DNA of 64,000 nt from Membranihabitans maritimus. Lineage in GTDB: Bacteria > Bacteroidota > Bacteroidia > Chitinophagales > Saprospiraceae. The notes below the pieces were generated by a model, which saw only the letters and a program-made list of their open reading frames with translations, was not told the origin of the DNA and searched no databases. The stretch covers positions 186,001-250,000 of the forward strand of contig NZ_JAJSLW010000009.1 of the NCBI RefSeq assembly GCF_021729145.1, read 5' to 3'. Both the position numbers and the translations under genes were made by a program. Positions 18,510 to 27,420 of the stretch are shown here, one piece after another. The first letter of the stretch is position 1. Each line of letters opens with the position of its first letter.

Positions 18510-20213
18510 TTAATATCCGTTGGCGCTATTGTCACCTCTTTGATCATCGGCAGCGCCTTCCCGAAATTGGTTAGGCCAGATTAAAATGGCATCTACCATC
18601 CCGATATTTCCCCTTTCCTGAATGGCAAATCCCCTTTCGAGCAATTCTTTTTTTACTTCATCCGAAAAAGAATTGTCTTCTGAAATTATAACATCAGGTA
18701 ACCATTGATGGTGAAATCTTCTGGCATCGACAGCCTCTTTCATAGTCATTCCAAATTCCGTTGTATTGAGGATCGTTTGCAATACGGATGTAATAATCGT
18801 AGAACCTCCCGGTGTACCTACTACCATGTATAAGTCACCATTTTTTTCCAATATCGTGGGTGTCATAGAACTCAACATCCTTTTTTCAGGCTGAATGGAA
18901 TTGATTTCGTTTCCTACGAGCCCGAATTGATTGGGGACACCCGGTTTGGCGCTAAAATCGTCCATTTCGTTGTTCATAAAAAAACCGGCTCCATCTACCC
19001 ACACTTTTGATCCAAAGTAGGAATTGATGGTGGTGGTGATGGCGATAGCATTACCTTCGCTATCAACTATAGAAAAATGGGTAGTCTCTACGGATTCTAT
19101 AATCTCGACATTTCCTTCTTTAATTTCTGATGATGGAGTAGGGGTATCCAATGAAATATCACCCATTCGCCGGGATAAATAATCGTCACTGACCAACATG
19201 TCCACTGGGACAGGTGCATAATCCGGATCACCCAGGAATGTTGCCCTGTCAGCGTACGCTCTTTTTTCAACTTCTGTAAGAAGGTGTACATAATCCGTCG
19301 AATTATGTTCCATTCTACTTATATTATAGGATTCCAGTCCTTTGAGCATTTGAATAAGGGCGATTCCACCACTGCTGGGTGGCGGCATGGAAATTATATT
19401 ATAATCTTTATACTTTGCCTGGAGGGGGGCTCTCCATTTAGAATGATAATTATCAAGATCGGTATAATCAATTAATCCTCTACCGGATTCCATTTCCTGT
19501 ACGATTAATTGAGCAGTTTTGCCCTTATAAAAGCCAGCTCTTTTATGGTCTCTAATGCGCTTCAATGTTAGAGCCAATTGTGGAAATTTGACGGAATCAC
19601 CCTCTTCCCAATGGTCTTTTTCGGACAGATGGACAGCATGTCGGTTAACCCGTATAAAGTCGTCTAAAAACCGATTGAAAGTATGGGCCTGTAATTCACT
19701 AATGCGAAATCCATTGATTGCCAAATCTATAGCCGGTTGAACCACTTGTTGCCATTGGAGATTGCCGCCCCATTCATGTAAGGTCACCATACCGTCTACG
19801 GTACCCGGCACACCACTTGCCAGATGCCCTTCCAGACTAAGTCCGTCTATGACATTACCCCTGGAATCAAGGTACAAATCTTTGTGGGCGTGACGGGAGG
19901 CTTTCTCCCGGAAGTCAAGTGACTTTTTTGTTCCATCAGCCATTCTGATAACTGCGAATCCACCACCTCCGATATTTCCTGCTCTTGGGTAGGATACGGC
20001 CAGCGCCAATTGAACTGCTACTGCAGCATCAATGGCATTACCCCCGTTTAGAAGGATCTCTTTTCCGATTTGTGAAGCATGAGGACAAGCCGATACCACC
20101 ATTCCATTCGGCTGGAGATGACCTGCTTTTTCTTTTGATAGCTCTATTGTTTTGCAGTTGAACAAAAGTAAAACCGTAAGAAGTATTATTGATTTTTGAG
20201 TATAATTTTTCAT
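18510..20213 (-). CDS. ggt: gamma-glutamyltransferase lipoprotein
   Basis: 567 residues. N-terminal lipoprotein signal with Cys in LLLFNCK, so a membrane-anchored periplasmic enzyme. Standard GGT features are present: GGNAIDAAVAVQLALAV and GNIGGGGF in the large subunit, the autoprocessing/nucleophile Thr in VETTHFSIVD (about residue 376), MTPTI, and VVGTPGGSTI in the oxyanion region. It hydrolyses or transpeptidates glutathione and gamma-glutamyl compounds. It stands alone on the minus strand with no obvious operon partners. Confidence 0.94.
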   Translation of the reverse strand: MKNYTQKSIILLTVLLLFNCKTIELSKEKAGHLQPNGMVVSACPHASQIGKEILLNGGNAIDAAVAVQLALAVSYPRAGNIGGGGFAVIRMADGTKKSLDFREKASRHAHKDLYLDSRGNVIDGLSLEGHLASGVPGTVDGMVTLHEWGGNLQWQQVVQPAIDLAINGFRISELQAHTFNRFLDDFIRVNRHAVHLSEKDHWEEGDSVKFPQLALTLKRIRDHKRAGFYKGKTAQLIVQEMESGRGLIDYTDLDNYHSKWRAPLQAKYKDYNIISMPPPSSGGIALIQMLKGLESYNISRMEHNSTDYVHLLTEVEKRAYADRATFLGDPDYAPVPVDMLVSDDYLSRRMGDISLDTPTPSSEIKEGNVEIIESVETTHFSIVDSEGNAIAITTTINSYFGSKVWVDGAGFFMNNEMDDFSAKPGVPNQFGLVGNEINSIQPEKRMLSSMTPTILEKNGDLYMVVGTPGGSTIITSVLQTILNTTEFGMTMKEAVDARRFHHQWLPDVIISEDNSFSDEVKKELLERGFAIQERGNIGMVDAILIWPNQFREGAADDQRGDNSANGY

Positions 20214-20720
20214 ATTATAAGTTCATTTTAGGTCCCGGAAAATACTATTTTTTTTAATATTCATACAGGCGGTAGCGTATCTCCTGGTAATGCGTCTATA
20301 AAAGATTTTAAACATAAAATACAATACCAACACTACCATAGTATTCTCTAGAAGTGTATGGCCGAACCAGGATTTATCTTAGTTATATTACCTTATCCTG
20401 ACCCTGGGATAAGCTGATTTGATGAATAATGGTGGTTTTTGGTTACGAAAGGAACCGCGAAGAGATGGATTTACGAATAAATTTATTGAGTAGTAAGGGA
20501 GCAAAACCAGACAATCTCAGAAGGGATGGCTGCATCGTCCAAAAGCAGGGCAGAAGTTGATATTCGATCTTCATTGCTGGATTTATTGAGTGGCACAAGA
20601 TTCCTTATGTGTTTATGATATTTGTATGATAGGTTCATGAATGGAGTATATAGTTGTTTGAAATCTATTTTATTGCGTTAAATTAATTTTATATTGTTAT
20701 ATTTAAAGTCAAATTGAAAT
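20214..20720. other. intergenic region without recognisable gene
   Basis: 507 bp between the divergent ggt and arginine-deiminase-type genes. It must contain both promoters. The last ~80 bases before 20721 are very AT-rich. I see no ORF with protein-like composition, no RNA gene and no strong hairpin beyond a weak one around cttatcctgaccctgggata near 20392. Confidence 0.4.
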
Positions 20721-21974
20721 ATGTTTGTAGATTCTGAGATTAATAATTTGAAAAAGGTTCTTGTACACAAACCTGACATAGGGATTAGTCGTGTGAGCCC
20801 AAGAAGGTCTGACGAATTATTATTTGATGACATAGTAGATTATCCCCGGATATTAAATGAACATAAAATTTTTACTGAAGTACTGGAATTGTTTATGGGC
20901 AAGGACTTTGTGTTGGATGTTGAACAATTATTTATAGAAGCTTTGGATTATAATGAGGAGCATAGGATTTCGATTATTTCCGAAATACTTGCTTTTGAAG
21001 AATTGCCCCAGAGTTTTAAGCCCCTTTTGACTGAACTCAATACCAAAAACCTTGCCCAAACTATTATTTCTGGATACCACGAAAGGGAAAAACGGTATTT
21101 ATTTGATCCTATTCCCAATTTTATTTTTACCCGGGATATTGCTACGGTAGTTAAAGATCACATTATAGTCACCAAGGCTTCCAAAAAGGCCCGATTTCGT
21201 GAAAACTTAATTACGCAATTTATTTTTTATAACCATCCGGACTTCGTCGAATGGGTTGCCGAAGGGAGAATTATCAATATGAACGATATTGATGTCTTCC
21301 CACCTTCACGTATGGGGGAAAGTATATCAATTGAGGGTGGGGATATTATGATGATTAACAAGGAATATCTGCTCATTGGATGTAGTGAAAGGACCAATGC
21401 ATATTCAATTAATAAACTCAAGGATGTTATTTTCCAAAAAGAGTTGGTTGACCATGTTGTCCAGGTCAATATCCCCAGGGATCGTTCTTATATGCACATA
21501 GACACGGTGATGACCTGGATCGATGAAGGAGTATTGGTGAGTTACAAACCCCTGATTTATGAAGGACTGAGTTCTTATGTAACCGTTTTTCATAAATCCG
21601 GGGCTGAAAGAATTTATCATTCGGTTCAGGAATTCGTTTTGAAAGAGATTAATCCCCATACCCAATTTATTTTTGTTGGAAATGGGGAAAGCCCTTATCA
21701 GGAGCGGGAACAATGGACTGATGGTTGTAACCTTGTAGCAATTAAACCGGGTGTGGCTATTGCTTACGATCGTAATCCTTTGACTGAAAAAGCTTTAATT
21801 GCCGCCGGGTATTCAATCCTGAAGGCTGAAGAATTGATATATCGATGTAAAAAGGGTGGTTTGGATCCCCGAATAATTGAAAAAACGATCATTACCCTTC
21901 CTTCCGGAGAACTGTCACGTGCAAGGGGAGGCTCGCATTGTATGACCTGTCCGCTGGAAAGGGAGAAGCTTTGA
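20721..21974 (+). CDS. arcA: arginine deiminase family enzyme
   Basis: 417 residues, ATG at 20721. Guanidino-group-modifying enzyme motifs are in order: KKVLVHKP, FTRDIATVV, SIEGGDIMMI, MHIDTVMTWID with the catalytic His, and the C-terminal SRARGGSHCMTCPLERE carrying the nucleophile Cys (about residue 406). These match arginine deiminase (arginine to citrulline plus ammonia). No ornithine carbamoyltransferase or carbamate kinase gene is nearby, so it is an orphan and may act in arginine turnover, not in ATP-yielding fermentation. Other deiminase specificities cannot be excluded. Confidence 0.88.
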   Translation: MFVDSEINNLKKVLVHKPDIGISRVSPRRSDELLFDDIVDYPRILNEHKIFTEVLELFMGKDFVLDVEQLFIEALDYNEEHRISIISEILAFEELPQSFKPLLTELNTKNLAQTIISGYHEREKRYLFDPIPNFIFTRDIATVVKDHIIVTKASKKARFRENLITQFIFYNHPDFVEWVAEGRIINMNDIDVFPPSRMGESISIEGGDIMMINKEYLLIGCSERTNAYSINKLKDVIFQKELVDHVVQVNIPRDRSYMHIDTVMTWIDEGVLVSYKPLIYEGLSSYVTVFHKSGAERIYHSVQEFVLKEINPHTQFIFVGNGESPYQEREQWTDGCNLVAIKPGVAIAYDRNPLTEKALIAAGYSILKAEELIYRCKKGGLDPRIIEKTIITLPSGELSRARGGSHCMTCPLEREKL

Positions 21975-22646
21975 ACCAATGATCCAATCTTTCAATGTAC
22001 AATTGGATAATGATCTATTATTCACTGGGAGTCAGGAACTACAAGGACAAGCTGTGTCCGTCCCTGGGATCTGTCGTGGGTACATATTTAAATAAAACAA
22101 TATATTCACTCAAATCCATCGTGCATTCCCCGTATATACCAGAGGCATCACTACGGTGCCAATCGACGTCCCCCGAATGCTTTCGGGGGCTCTTGCCGCT
22201 TAGCCACAAAGTGATCCCTTTGGGACAATCCCGTCAATAGTTATAGGTATTTAGAATTCATAACACTAGTGCTCTGTTTCATAAAACATTATAAATAATT
22301 AAGTAATGAAATATAGTGAAGCCCCGAAGGTGGCGCAATCACAAAACGATGGGTGAAGCCCATCTCCGTGGGATATGTTCCAAGAGTCCTGAAGGGGTGT
22401 AATCTCTTGGCTTTCGCCCTTTTAGGGCTTAGAAGAAGATATGCATGTCTGCCGTAGGGCTACACCCTACATTGAGATATTCCGCCCTTTCAGGGCTATC
22501 ATTTTATTTACAAAAACTTACGAAACACTACACTAGATTGTTAAAACAAGATGTGTCCTTACGTTGGCCCGGAGATAGGTTGGTCGATTTCTATTTAAAT
22601 TATTGTTTATTCTTCCTTTGCCAATTCCTAATTGGCTAATTGATTA
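21975..22646. repeat. intergenic region with REP-like palindromes
   Basis: 672 bp with no supportable gene. It holds several short perfect hairpins: cccccgaatgctttcggggg (22170-22189), gcccttttagggc (22416-22428), gtagggctacaccctac (22454-22470) and gccctttcagggc (22484-22496). The gtaggg/ccctac unit and the A/T spacers resemble repetitive extragenic palindromes common in Bacteroidota. A different REP family surrounds the RAYT gene at 40042. Confidence 0.55.
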
Positions 22647-23744
22647 TTACACATTAAACCTAAAATGCATTACATCGCCATCCTGAACCACATATTCTTT
22701 CCCTTCTACGTGTAATTTTCCAGCTTCTTTGACTGATGCTTCAGAACCGTACTGTACATAATCATCATAATGTATTACCTCGGCACGGATAAAACCTTTT
22801 TCAAAGTCAGTGTGAATTACTCCAGCAGCCTGCGGGGCCTTCATCCCTTTAAGAATGGTCCATGCCCTTACTTCTTTTTCCCCTGCCGTGAAATATGTTA
22901 TTAGATCGAGAAGCTTATAGCATGCTCTTGTCAATCGATTGACTCCGGGTTCTTTGAGTCCCATTTCATCGAGGAACATTTCTCGCTCTTCCTGTTCATC
23001 CAGTTGAATTATTTCAGCTTCAATCTCCGCTGAAACCAAAATGACTTCAGCTTGTTCTCCTTCAATACTTTTCTTGAATTTTTCAGTAAACTCATTGCCA
23101 CTGATCACCGAATTCTCATCGACATTACAGACATACAAAATGGGTTTTCGGGTTAACAACATCATTTCTTCTAATAATTCCGTCTGGTCTTCAGATAATT
23201 CCAGGTCGCGGGCCGGTTTTTCGCTTTCCAGGTGTTGGAGAATGATTTCGGCAGTTTCGACTGCTTTTACCGCTTCCTTTTGACCGGTTTTGGCATTCTT
23301 TTTAAGTCTTTCGAGACGTTTTTCAACCGTTTCTATGTCTTTTAGTAATAATTCAGTATCGATAATTTCTTTATCACGTACAGGATCAACACTTCCATCT
23401 ACATGGATAATATTATCATTTTTAAAGCAACGTAAAACGTGCACAATGGCATTTACTTCCCTGATATTGGCCAGGAATTGGTTCCCCAGACCTTCACCCT
23501 GGCTGGCACCTTTTATCAATCCGGCAATATCTACCACTTCCACGGTGGTAGGGATTGTTTTTTGTGGAGCAACCAATTCTTTTAGTTTGTCCAATCTTTG
23601 ATCGGGAACCGTAATGATCCCAACATTCGGATCTTTGGTGGCAAACGGAAAGTTTGCAGATAAGGCCTTAGCCGCAGTAAGAGCATTGAATAGCGTAGAT
23701 TTACCTACATTGGGAAGACCGACGATGCCGCATTGTAATGCCAT
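22647..23744 (-). CDS. ychF: ribosome-associated ATPase YchF/OLA1
   Basis: 365 residues, ATG at 23744. The P-loop GLPNVGKSTLFNALT at residue ~8, PNVGIITVPDQRLD, DIAGLIKGASQGEGLGNQF as the G3 region, and NVDE in place of the NKxD motif are diagnostic of YchF, which prefers ATP. A TGS domain occupies the C-terminal ~85 residues (FTAGEKEVRAWTI, DGDVMHFRFNV). It is a universally conserved, monocistronic housekeeping gene linked to translation and oxidative-stress control, and a useful backbone marker here. Confidence 0.96.
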   Translation of the reverse strand: MALQCGIVGLPNVGKSTLFNALTAAKALSANFPFATKDPNVGIITVPDQRLDKLKELVAPQKTIPTTVEVVDIAGLIKGASQGEGLGNQFLANIREVNAIVHVLRCFKNDNIIHVDGSVDPVRDKEIIDTELLLKDIETVEKRLERLKKNAKTGQKEAVKAVETAEIILQHLESEKPARDLELSEDQTELLEEMMLLTRKPILYVCNVDENSVISGNEFTEKFKKSIEGEQAEVILVSAEIEAEIIQLDEQEEREMFLDEMGLKEPGVNRLTRACYKLLDLITYFTAGEKEVRAWTILKGMKAPQAAGVIHTDFEKGFIRAEVIHYDDYVQYGSEASVKEAGKLHVEGKEYVVQDGDVMHFRFNV

Positions 23745-23818
23745 AATTCAATTATATTGTTTTATATTATCGCGCAAATATAGATTTATAATTTTTGATT
23801 ACCAATGTTATTATTTGA

Positions 23819-24403
23819 ATGAATTATCTGGCTCACATATTTTTGTCCCATAATGACCCTTCCATTGTGTTTGGAAATTTTATGACGGATATGATGACCA
23901 TACATGAAATCAGGAAATGGCCTGAAAACCTCCAAAAGGGCGTAGCATTGCATCGTTATATTGATGATTTTACAGATCACAACCTTACGAACAGGAACAG
24001 GGTGTTGTCTTTGCATCCATATTTTGGAAAATACGCCAGTGTTGTATTGGATATATATTATGATTATATATTATTTCATTTATGGGACGAGTATACCGAA
24101 ATAGACTTCGACTCATTTTGCAATCAACATTACGAACATATTCTATCTTATAAAGACATGGTTCCCGCTCGATTGACAAGACGGGTTGATAACATGACCC
24201 GTTATAATTTCCTCCATTCCTATACTAGCATAGAAGGGATTCGGAACACTTTTGATCGTTTGGACCAAAGAGCCAAATATCCAACGGGATTTGATAAAGC
24301 TACTGATGTTTTACTCCATATGAAAATGGACCTGATCCGAGATTTTAACATTTTCTTTCCGGCGATGATACGGAAGACCAAAGGTTTTCTCGACCGATAT
24401 TAG
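23819..24403 (+). CDS. acpH: acyl carrier protein phosphodiesterase (AcpH-like)
   Basis: 194 residues, ATG at 23819, divergent from ychF across a 74-bp gap. It begins MNYLAHIFLS and has GNFMTDMM, GVALHRYIDDFTDHN and YYDYILFHLWDEY, the HD-like metal-site pattern of the ACP phosphodiesterase family (DUF479). The length fits the family. The expected reaction removes 4'-phosphopantetheine from holo-ACP. It is a single-gene unit; the C-terminus (RKTKGFLDRY) is intact. Confidence 0.9.
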   Translation: MNYLAHIFLSHNDPSIVFGNFMTDMMTIHEIRKWPENLQKGVALHRYIDDFTDHNLTNRNRVLSLHPYFGKYASVVLDIYYDYILFHLWDEYTEIDFDSFCNQHYEHILSYKDMVPARLTRRVDNMTRYNFLHSYTSIEGIRNTFDRLDQRAKYPTGFDKATDVLLHMKMDLIRDFNIFFPAMIRKTKGFLDRY

Positions 24404-24680
24404 GAATACTGGGTTCACTATATGAAGTTAATAAAATTCCAATCAAATAGTGCCGAAAATTATAGGAATTCCAACCTGGAGGTTCTGGATAGGAATGTAA
24501 GTTTAGTCCGTATTTCTCATGCTTTTGTTAAGATATTGTATGTCTATACATACAATTATGAATGTCAAAATTAAATCAGGAAATCCATAAAAAAGAATAG
24601 GTGTAATAAGGGAGGATAGTGCTAAAATTGGAGAAAACCTGGATAGTCCTCCTGGTAAGTTCTCACCTTTCTGGGTTGTT

Positions 24681-25109
24681 TTGCAAACGAAAGATGCTCC
24701 TGGGTATAAAATGGAAGTAATTGCCCGTATCAGTGAAGGTGTGACAAAAGATGATTGGAAGCAATTAATACATTATAAGGGGTCTACTGAAAAAGAATTG
24801 GAGAATATCATTCCGTCATCGATTAGTAGTATGCAAAAGAAAACGGTCTATGGTAAAGAAACCTCGGAGCGAATTTACGAATTGGCGAAGTTATTTGGGT
24901 TGGGTTATGAGGTTTTTGATTCTAAGGAAGACTTTATGAAATGGTTGAAAACGATGCCATTAGAATTCAGTACAATGTTTATGGCAGCAATTTCTACTGA
25001 AAATTTTTCTTCGTTAAAACTCCATTTGGCCTGTTCGAGTTATTATTTTGTTTGTTGCGACAGGATCCCGAAGGGCTCTGTCCCGCCCCCCGGGGTTGGA
25101 TTCTATTAG
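24681..25109 (+). pseudogene. damaged Xre/MbcA/ParS-type antitoxin
   Basis: The frame contains an antitoxin-like core, SEGVTKDDWKQLIHYKG... ETSERIYELAKLFGLGYEVF... KEDFMKWLKT, as in antitoxins paired with RES toxins. After WLKT the family's conserved end (roughly PNxALGGxxPLDLLD...GRIEYG) is missing and replaced by unrelated sequence running into a REP-like block. Upstream, the frame is open back to 24591 without an ATG; only a TTG at 24681 or an internal ATG at 24711 could start it. I read it as inactivated or at least strongly altered. It lies ~300 bp before the RES gene. Confidence 0.6.
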
Positions 25110-25310
25110 CGATTCGTCAAAACGATTGTTTCGACCTCAGAGAGGTCGGATAAGCTCCCATTCTTCTCAAATCATCCTTTCCAATTCTTGGGTTGGATTG
25201 AACGTCAAATAGTAAAATCAGGTAATCCGACACCCTCCGGGGTCGTCTATCCTGTTTTACGCGTCCTTCTAACATAATCAGACCCCCAAAGGGGGCTTTT
25301 ATCATAGCTT
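25060..25310. repeat. REP-like palindrome block with terminator-like hairpin
   Basis: This ~250-bp stretch has several GC-rich inverted repeats within AT-rich DNA: cctcagagagg, acaccctccggggtcg, and gacccccaaagggggctttt (25281-25300). The last has a 5-bp G/C stem followed by a T run, like an intrinsic terminator. It begins inside the 3' end of the antitoxin frame and separates it from the RES toxin. Insertion of this block may be what damaged the antitoxin. Confidence 0.45.
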
Positions 25311-25411
25311 GGGAGCATTAAAACCAGGTGCATCCTGGTGAACAAAAACGATATAAAACGGATGCTTACCAGGTTTTTCTTTTTCAGTAGAAATTGCTGT
25401 GTTTATAGTTA

Positions 25412-25882
25412 ATGATTGTCTACAAGGTTGTTAATGTGAAATATAAAGTTGCCACACTCTCCGGAATAGGGGATGGAAAGGTAGGTGGTAGATGGAGCCA
25501 GGTAGGAACAAAAGCAATTTATGGTTCTGAAAATATATCACTAGCGTGGTTAGAATATTGTGTTCATTCCGAAAACATCACCTATTTACCAATAGAAATA
25601 TTAATTGCGAAGATTCAATTTCCAGATGATTTTACAATGGAAGAGTTAAAAGATTTTCCGGAAAGATGGAATCAATATCCATATGTTTCTAGAACAACGA
25701 AGGTTTTTACAAGTCTGGTCAAAAAAAAGAATTTGTTTGCTTTACGGGTACCCTCTACAATTGTTGGTTTAGAATCAAATATTATCCTGAATCTATTTTA
25801 TAAAGACTTTGGTAAAATAGAAGAGATTGAGTTTATTGAATTCCCAATTGATTTAAGACTTAAAAATGATAAGCGGGGATGA
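25412..25882 (+). CDS. RES-domain toxin
   Basis: 156 residues, ATG at 25412 (MIVYKVVNVKYKV). The RES family pattern is present: the Arg-containing GGRWSQVGTKAIYGSENISLAWLE with its R, Y and E/S landmarks, then LPIEILIAKIQFPDD, and the late FALRVPSTIVGLESNIILN. Characterised RES toxins deplete NAD+ and are neutralised by Xre-type antitoxins encoded next to them. The length is typical and the frame is intact, while the partner upstream appears broken. It may be silent, or controlled by an antitoxin elsewhere. Confidence 0.85.
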   Translation: MIVYKVVNVKYKVATLSGIGDGKVGGRWSQVGTKAIYGSENISLAWLEYCVHSENITYLPIEILIAKIQFPDDFTMEELKDFPERWNQYPYVSRTTKVFTSLVKKKNLFALRVPSTIVGLESNIILNLFYKDFGKIEEIEFIEFPIDLRLKNDKRG

Positions 25883-26052
25883 TTCTGTATAGCCCGCAGA
25901 TTAGGTAGATTATCGCGGACAGAATAGATATTATTGAAAATGGCAGTTGTTGAATGGGGAAGGAAAGTTTATAGCAATATTTTTGTCGTAATTGAACATT
26001 ATTATCTTTGTACGGGTTGTAGTAATTGAAACTGGAACGACCGAACTCACTA

Positions 26053-26526
26053 ATGACAAATCTAAATATAATAGTTTTCATTCTTATATCAGCGTGTTTT
26101 CCCAATAAGGAATCTGAGGATTACCCGATGGAAAAACATCTTGACCCTATCGAAGAGAAAAATACGGAATGGGAAGGGCTGGCGAGTTATTATCACAATA
26201 GCTTGCACGGGTTGCGCACAGCATCCGGAGAACTATACGATAAAACAAAATTTATGGCTGCCCACAAAACGCTGGATTTTGGTACGTGGGTATGGGTGAA
26301 AGATCATAATTCGTCATCTACCGTTGTTGTAAAGATAAACGATCGATTACCTGCTCATTCTTCACGGCTTATTGATTTGAGCTACCGGGCAGCAGAAGAA
26401 TTTGAATTGCTGCGAAAGGGATTGAAAAAAGTAACTATTAAAATTATTCCGCCCAGTGAAGCGAGACGATGGTTCCTGGAGCGTCAACTAGAGATTCCGG
26501 AAGCATTGAATATTGAAGTTCCTTGA
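26053..26526 (+). CDS. RlpA-like double-psi beta-barrel lipoprotein
   Basis: 157 residues from the ATG at 26053 (MTNLNIIVFILISAC), which yields a lipoprotein signal with Cys ~15; an ATG nine codons upstream would disrupt the signal. The DPBB core follows: EGLASYYHNSLHGLRTASGE with the RlpA-type G-x-x-T-A-S-G, FMAAHKTLDFGTWVWV, VVVKINDRLPAHSSRLIDLS. RlpA proteins are septal or envelope lytic transglycosylases acting on stripped peptidoglycan, but many small homologues lack proven activity. No SPOR domain is present, so septal targeting is uncertain. Monocistronic. Confidence 0.85.
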   Translation: MTNLNIIVFILISACFPNKESEDYPMEKHLDPIEEKNTEWEGLASYYHNSLHGLRTASGELYDKTKFMAAHKTLDFGTWVWVKDHNSSSTVVVKINDRLPAHSSRLIDLSYRAAEEFELLRKGLKKVTIKIIPPSEARRWFLERQLEIPEALNIEVP

Positions 26527-27420
26527 ATGGACTCAATACGTTCGAATTAGCTCCTGCATATGTGGTATGGACTTACAGAGTAATAGTTTTGGGTACAGAA
26601 GGTAAAAGGAGTTAGCCCTAAAGTGTACCTGACGGCACACCGTTTTTTTTCAAGTTTTTTTTACGCATACCTAGTCCATAGCGGGACAGAAATAGGAACG
26701 ACCAATTCTGTGTTAAAAGGCGTGCCATTAAGTGGCTATAGTGGAAAAGTTAATGTGAGTTCGACAGAGAAAATAAGAGCTCTGAAAGAGCGAAATATAC
26801 CTAACTCTGGGTGCCAAACCCAGGGTGAAAAAACAAGTAAAAGCATCGTTTCTGGCATTAAATTTTGCCTTTTTCGCAAAATTAATGCCAGAACAATTAT
26901 TCGTCGAGCTCACGTTAAAGGTAAGGTTTTTAGGTCTACCAATGCACGAATAAATCGCGTCCCGGATATTGCGGGTTGTCCATTGTACAACCCTTTGTGT
27001 ATTCTCCCGCAGGTCCCACGGACTCCCTGGAAGGATTCCTCAATGCAATCAAGGTAATAGATAAAACGAATTAGATTACAAATATTTCCCACTGATCTAC
27101 GCTGATTAGCACAGATTATCTTTCCGTTTCTGCGAAAAACTACAATATTTTCAGATTGTAGTCTGCTAACAAATCCAGGTCAAGCCCATTGACGGACTTC
27201 CTAAGAGATCCCAATGGGGATAATTATGTCATTTTGTAAGGTTTTTATCCTTATGCCGAAGCATCCTATTGGGGTAAATATATGTATTCAATTCCGGAGA
27301 AAAAACTCTTGATGTGTCCCTTATAGGCGCAGATCTGTCCTTTCGCAATTTGATATATTCGTTGAGTATGGATTATTTGACCTTTGAGGCATATGGGGCG
27401 TGACTTCTCCGGAAGAGGTG
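26527..27420. other. long intergenic region with hairpins and repeat fragments
   Basis: About 900 bp with no ORF of convincing composition. It contains a perfect hairpin around ctgggtgccaaacccag (26814-26830) and an inverted pair ctggcattaa...ttaatgccag (26852-26892). A fragment near 27092 (cactgatctacgctgattag) resembles one near 45172. These look like decayed repeats or the remnant of a lost gene. Open frames on the plus strand here have skewed, non-protein-like composition. Confidence 0.35.

Noticed and set aside
20721-21974. A full arginine-deiminase energy pathway
   Set aside because: No ornithine carbamoyltransferase, carbamate kinase or arginine/ornithine antiporter gene is adjacent; only the deiminase-type enzyme is present.
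26623-27057. A 144-residue plus-strand open frame
   Set aside because: Composition is atypical, it spans hairpins and repeat debris, there is no ribosome-binding context, and I recognise no motif.
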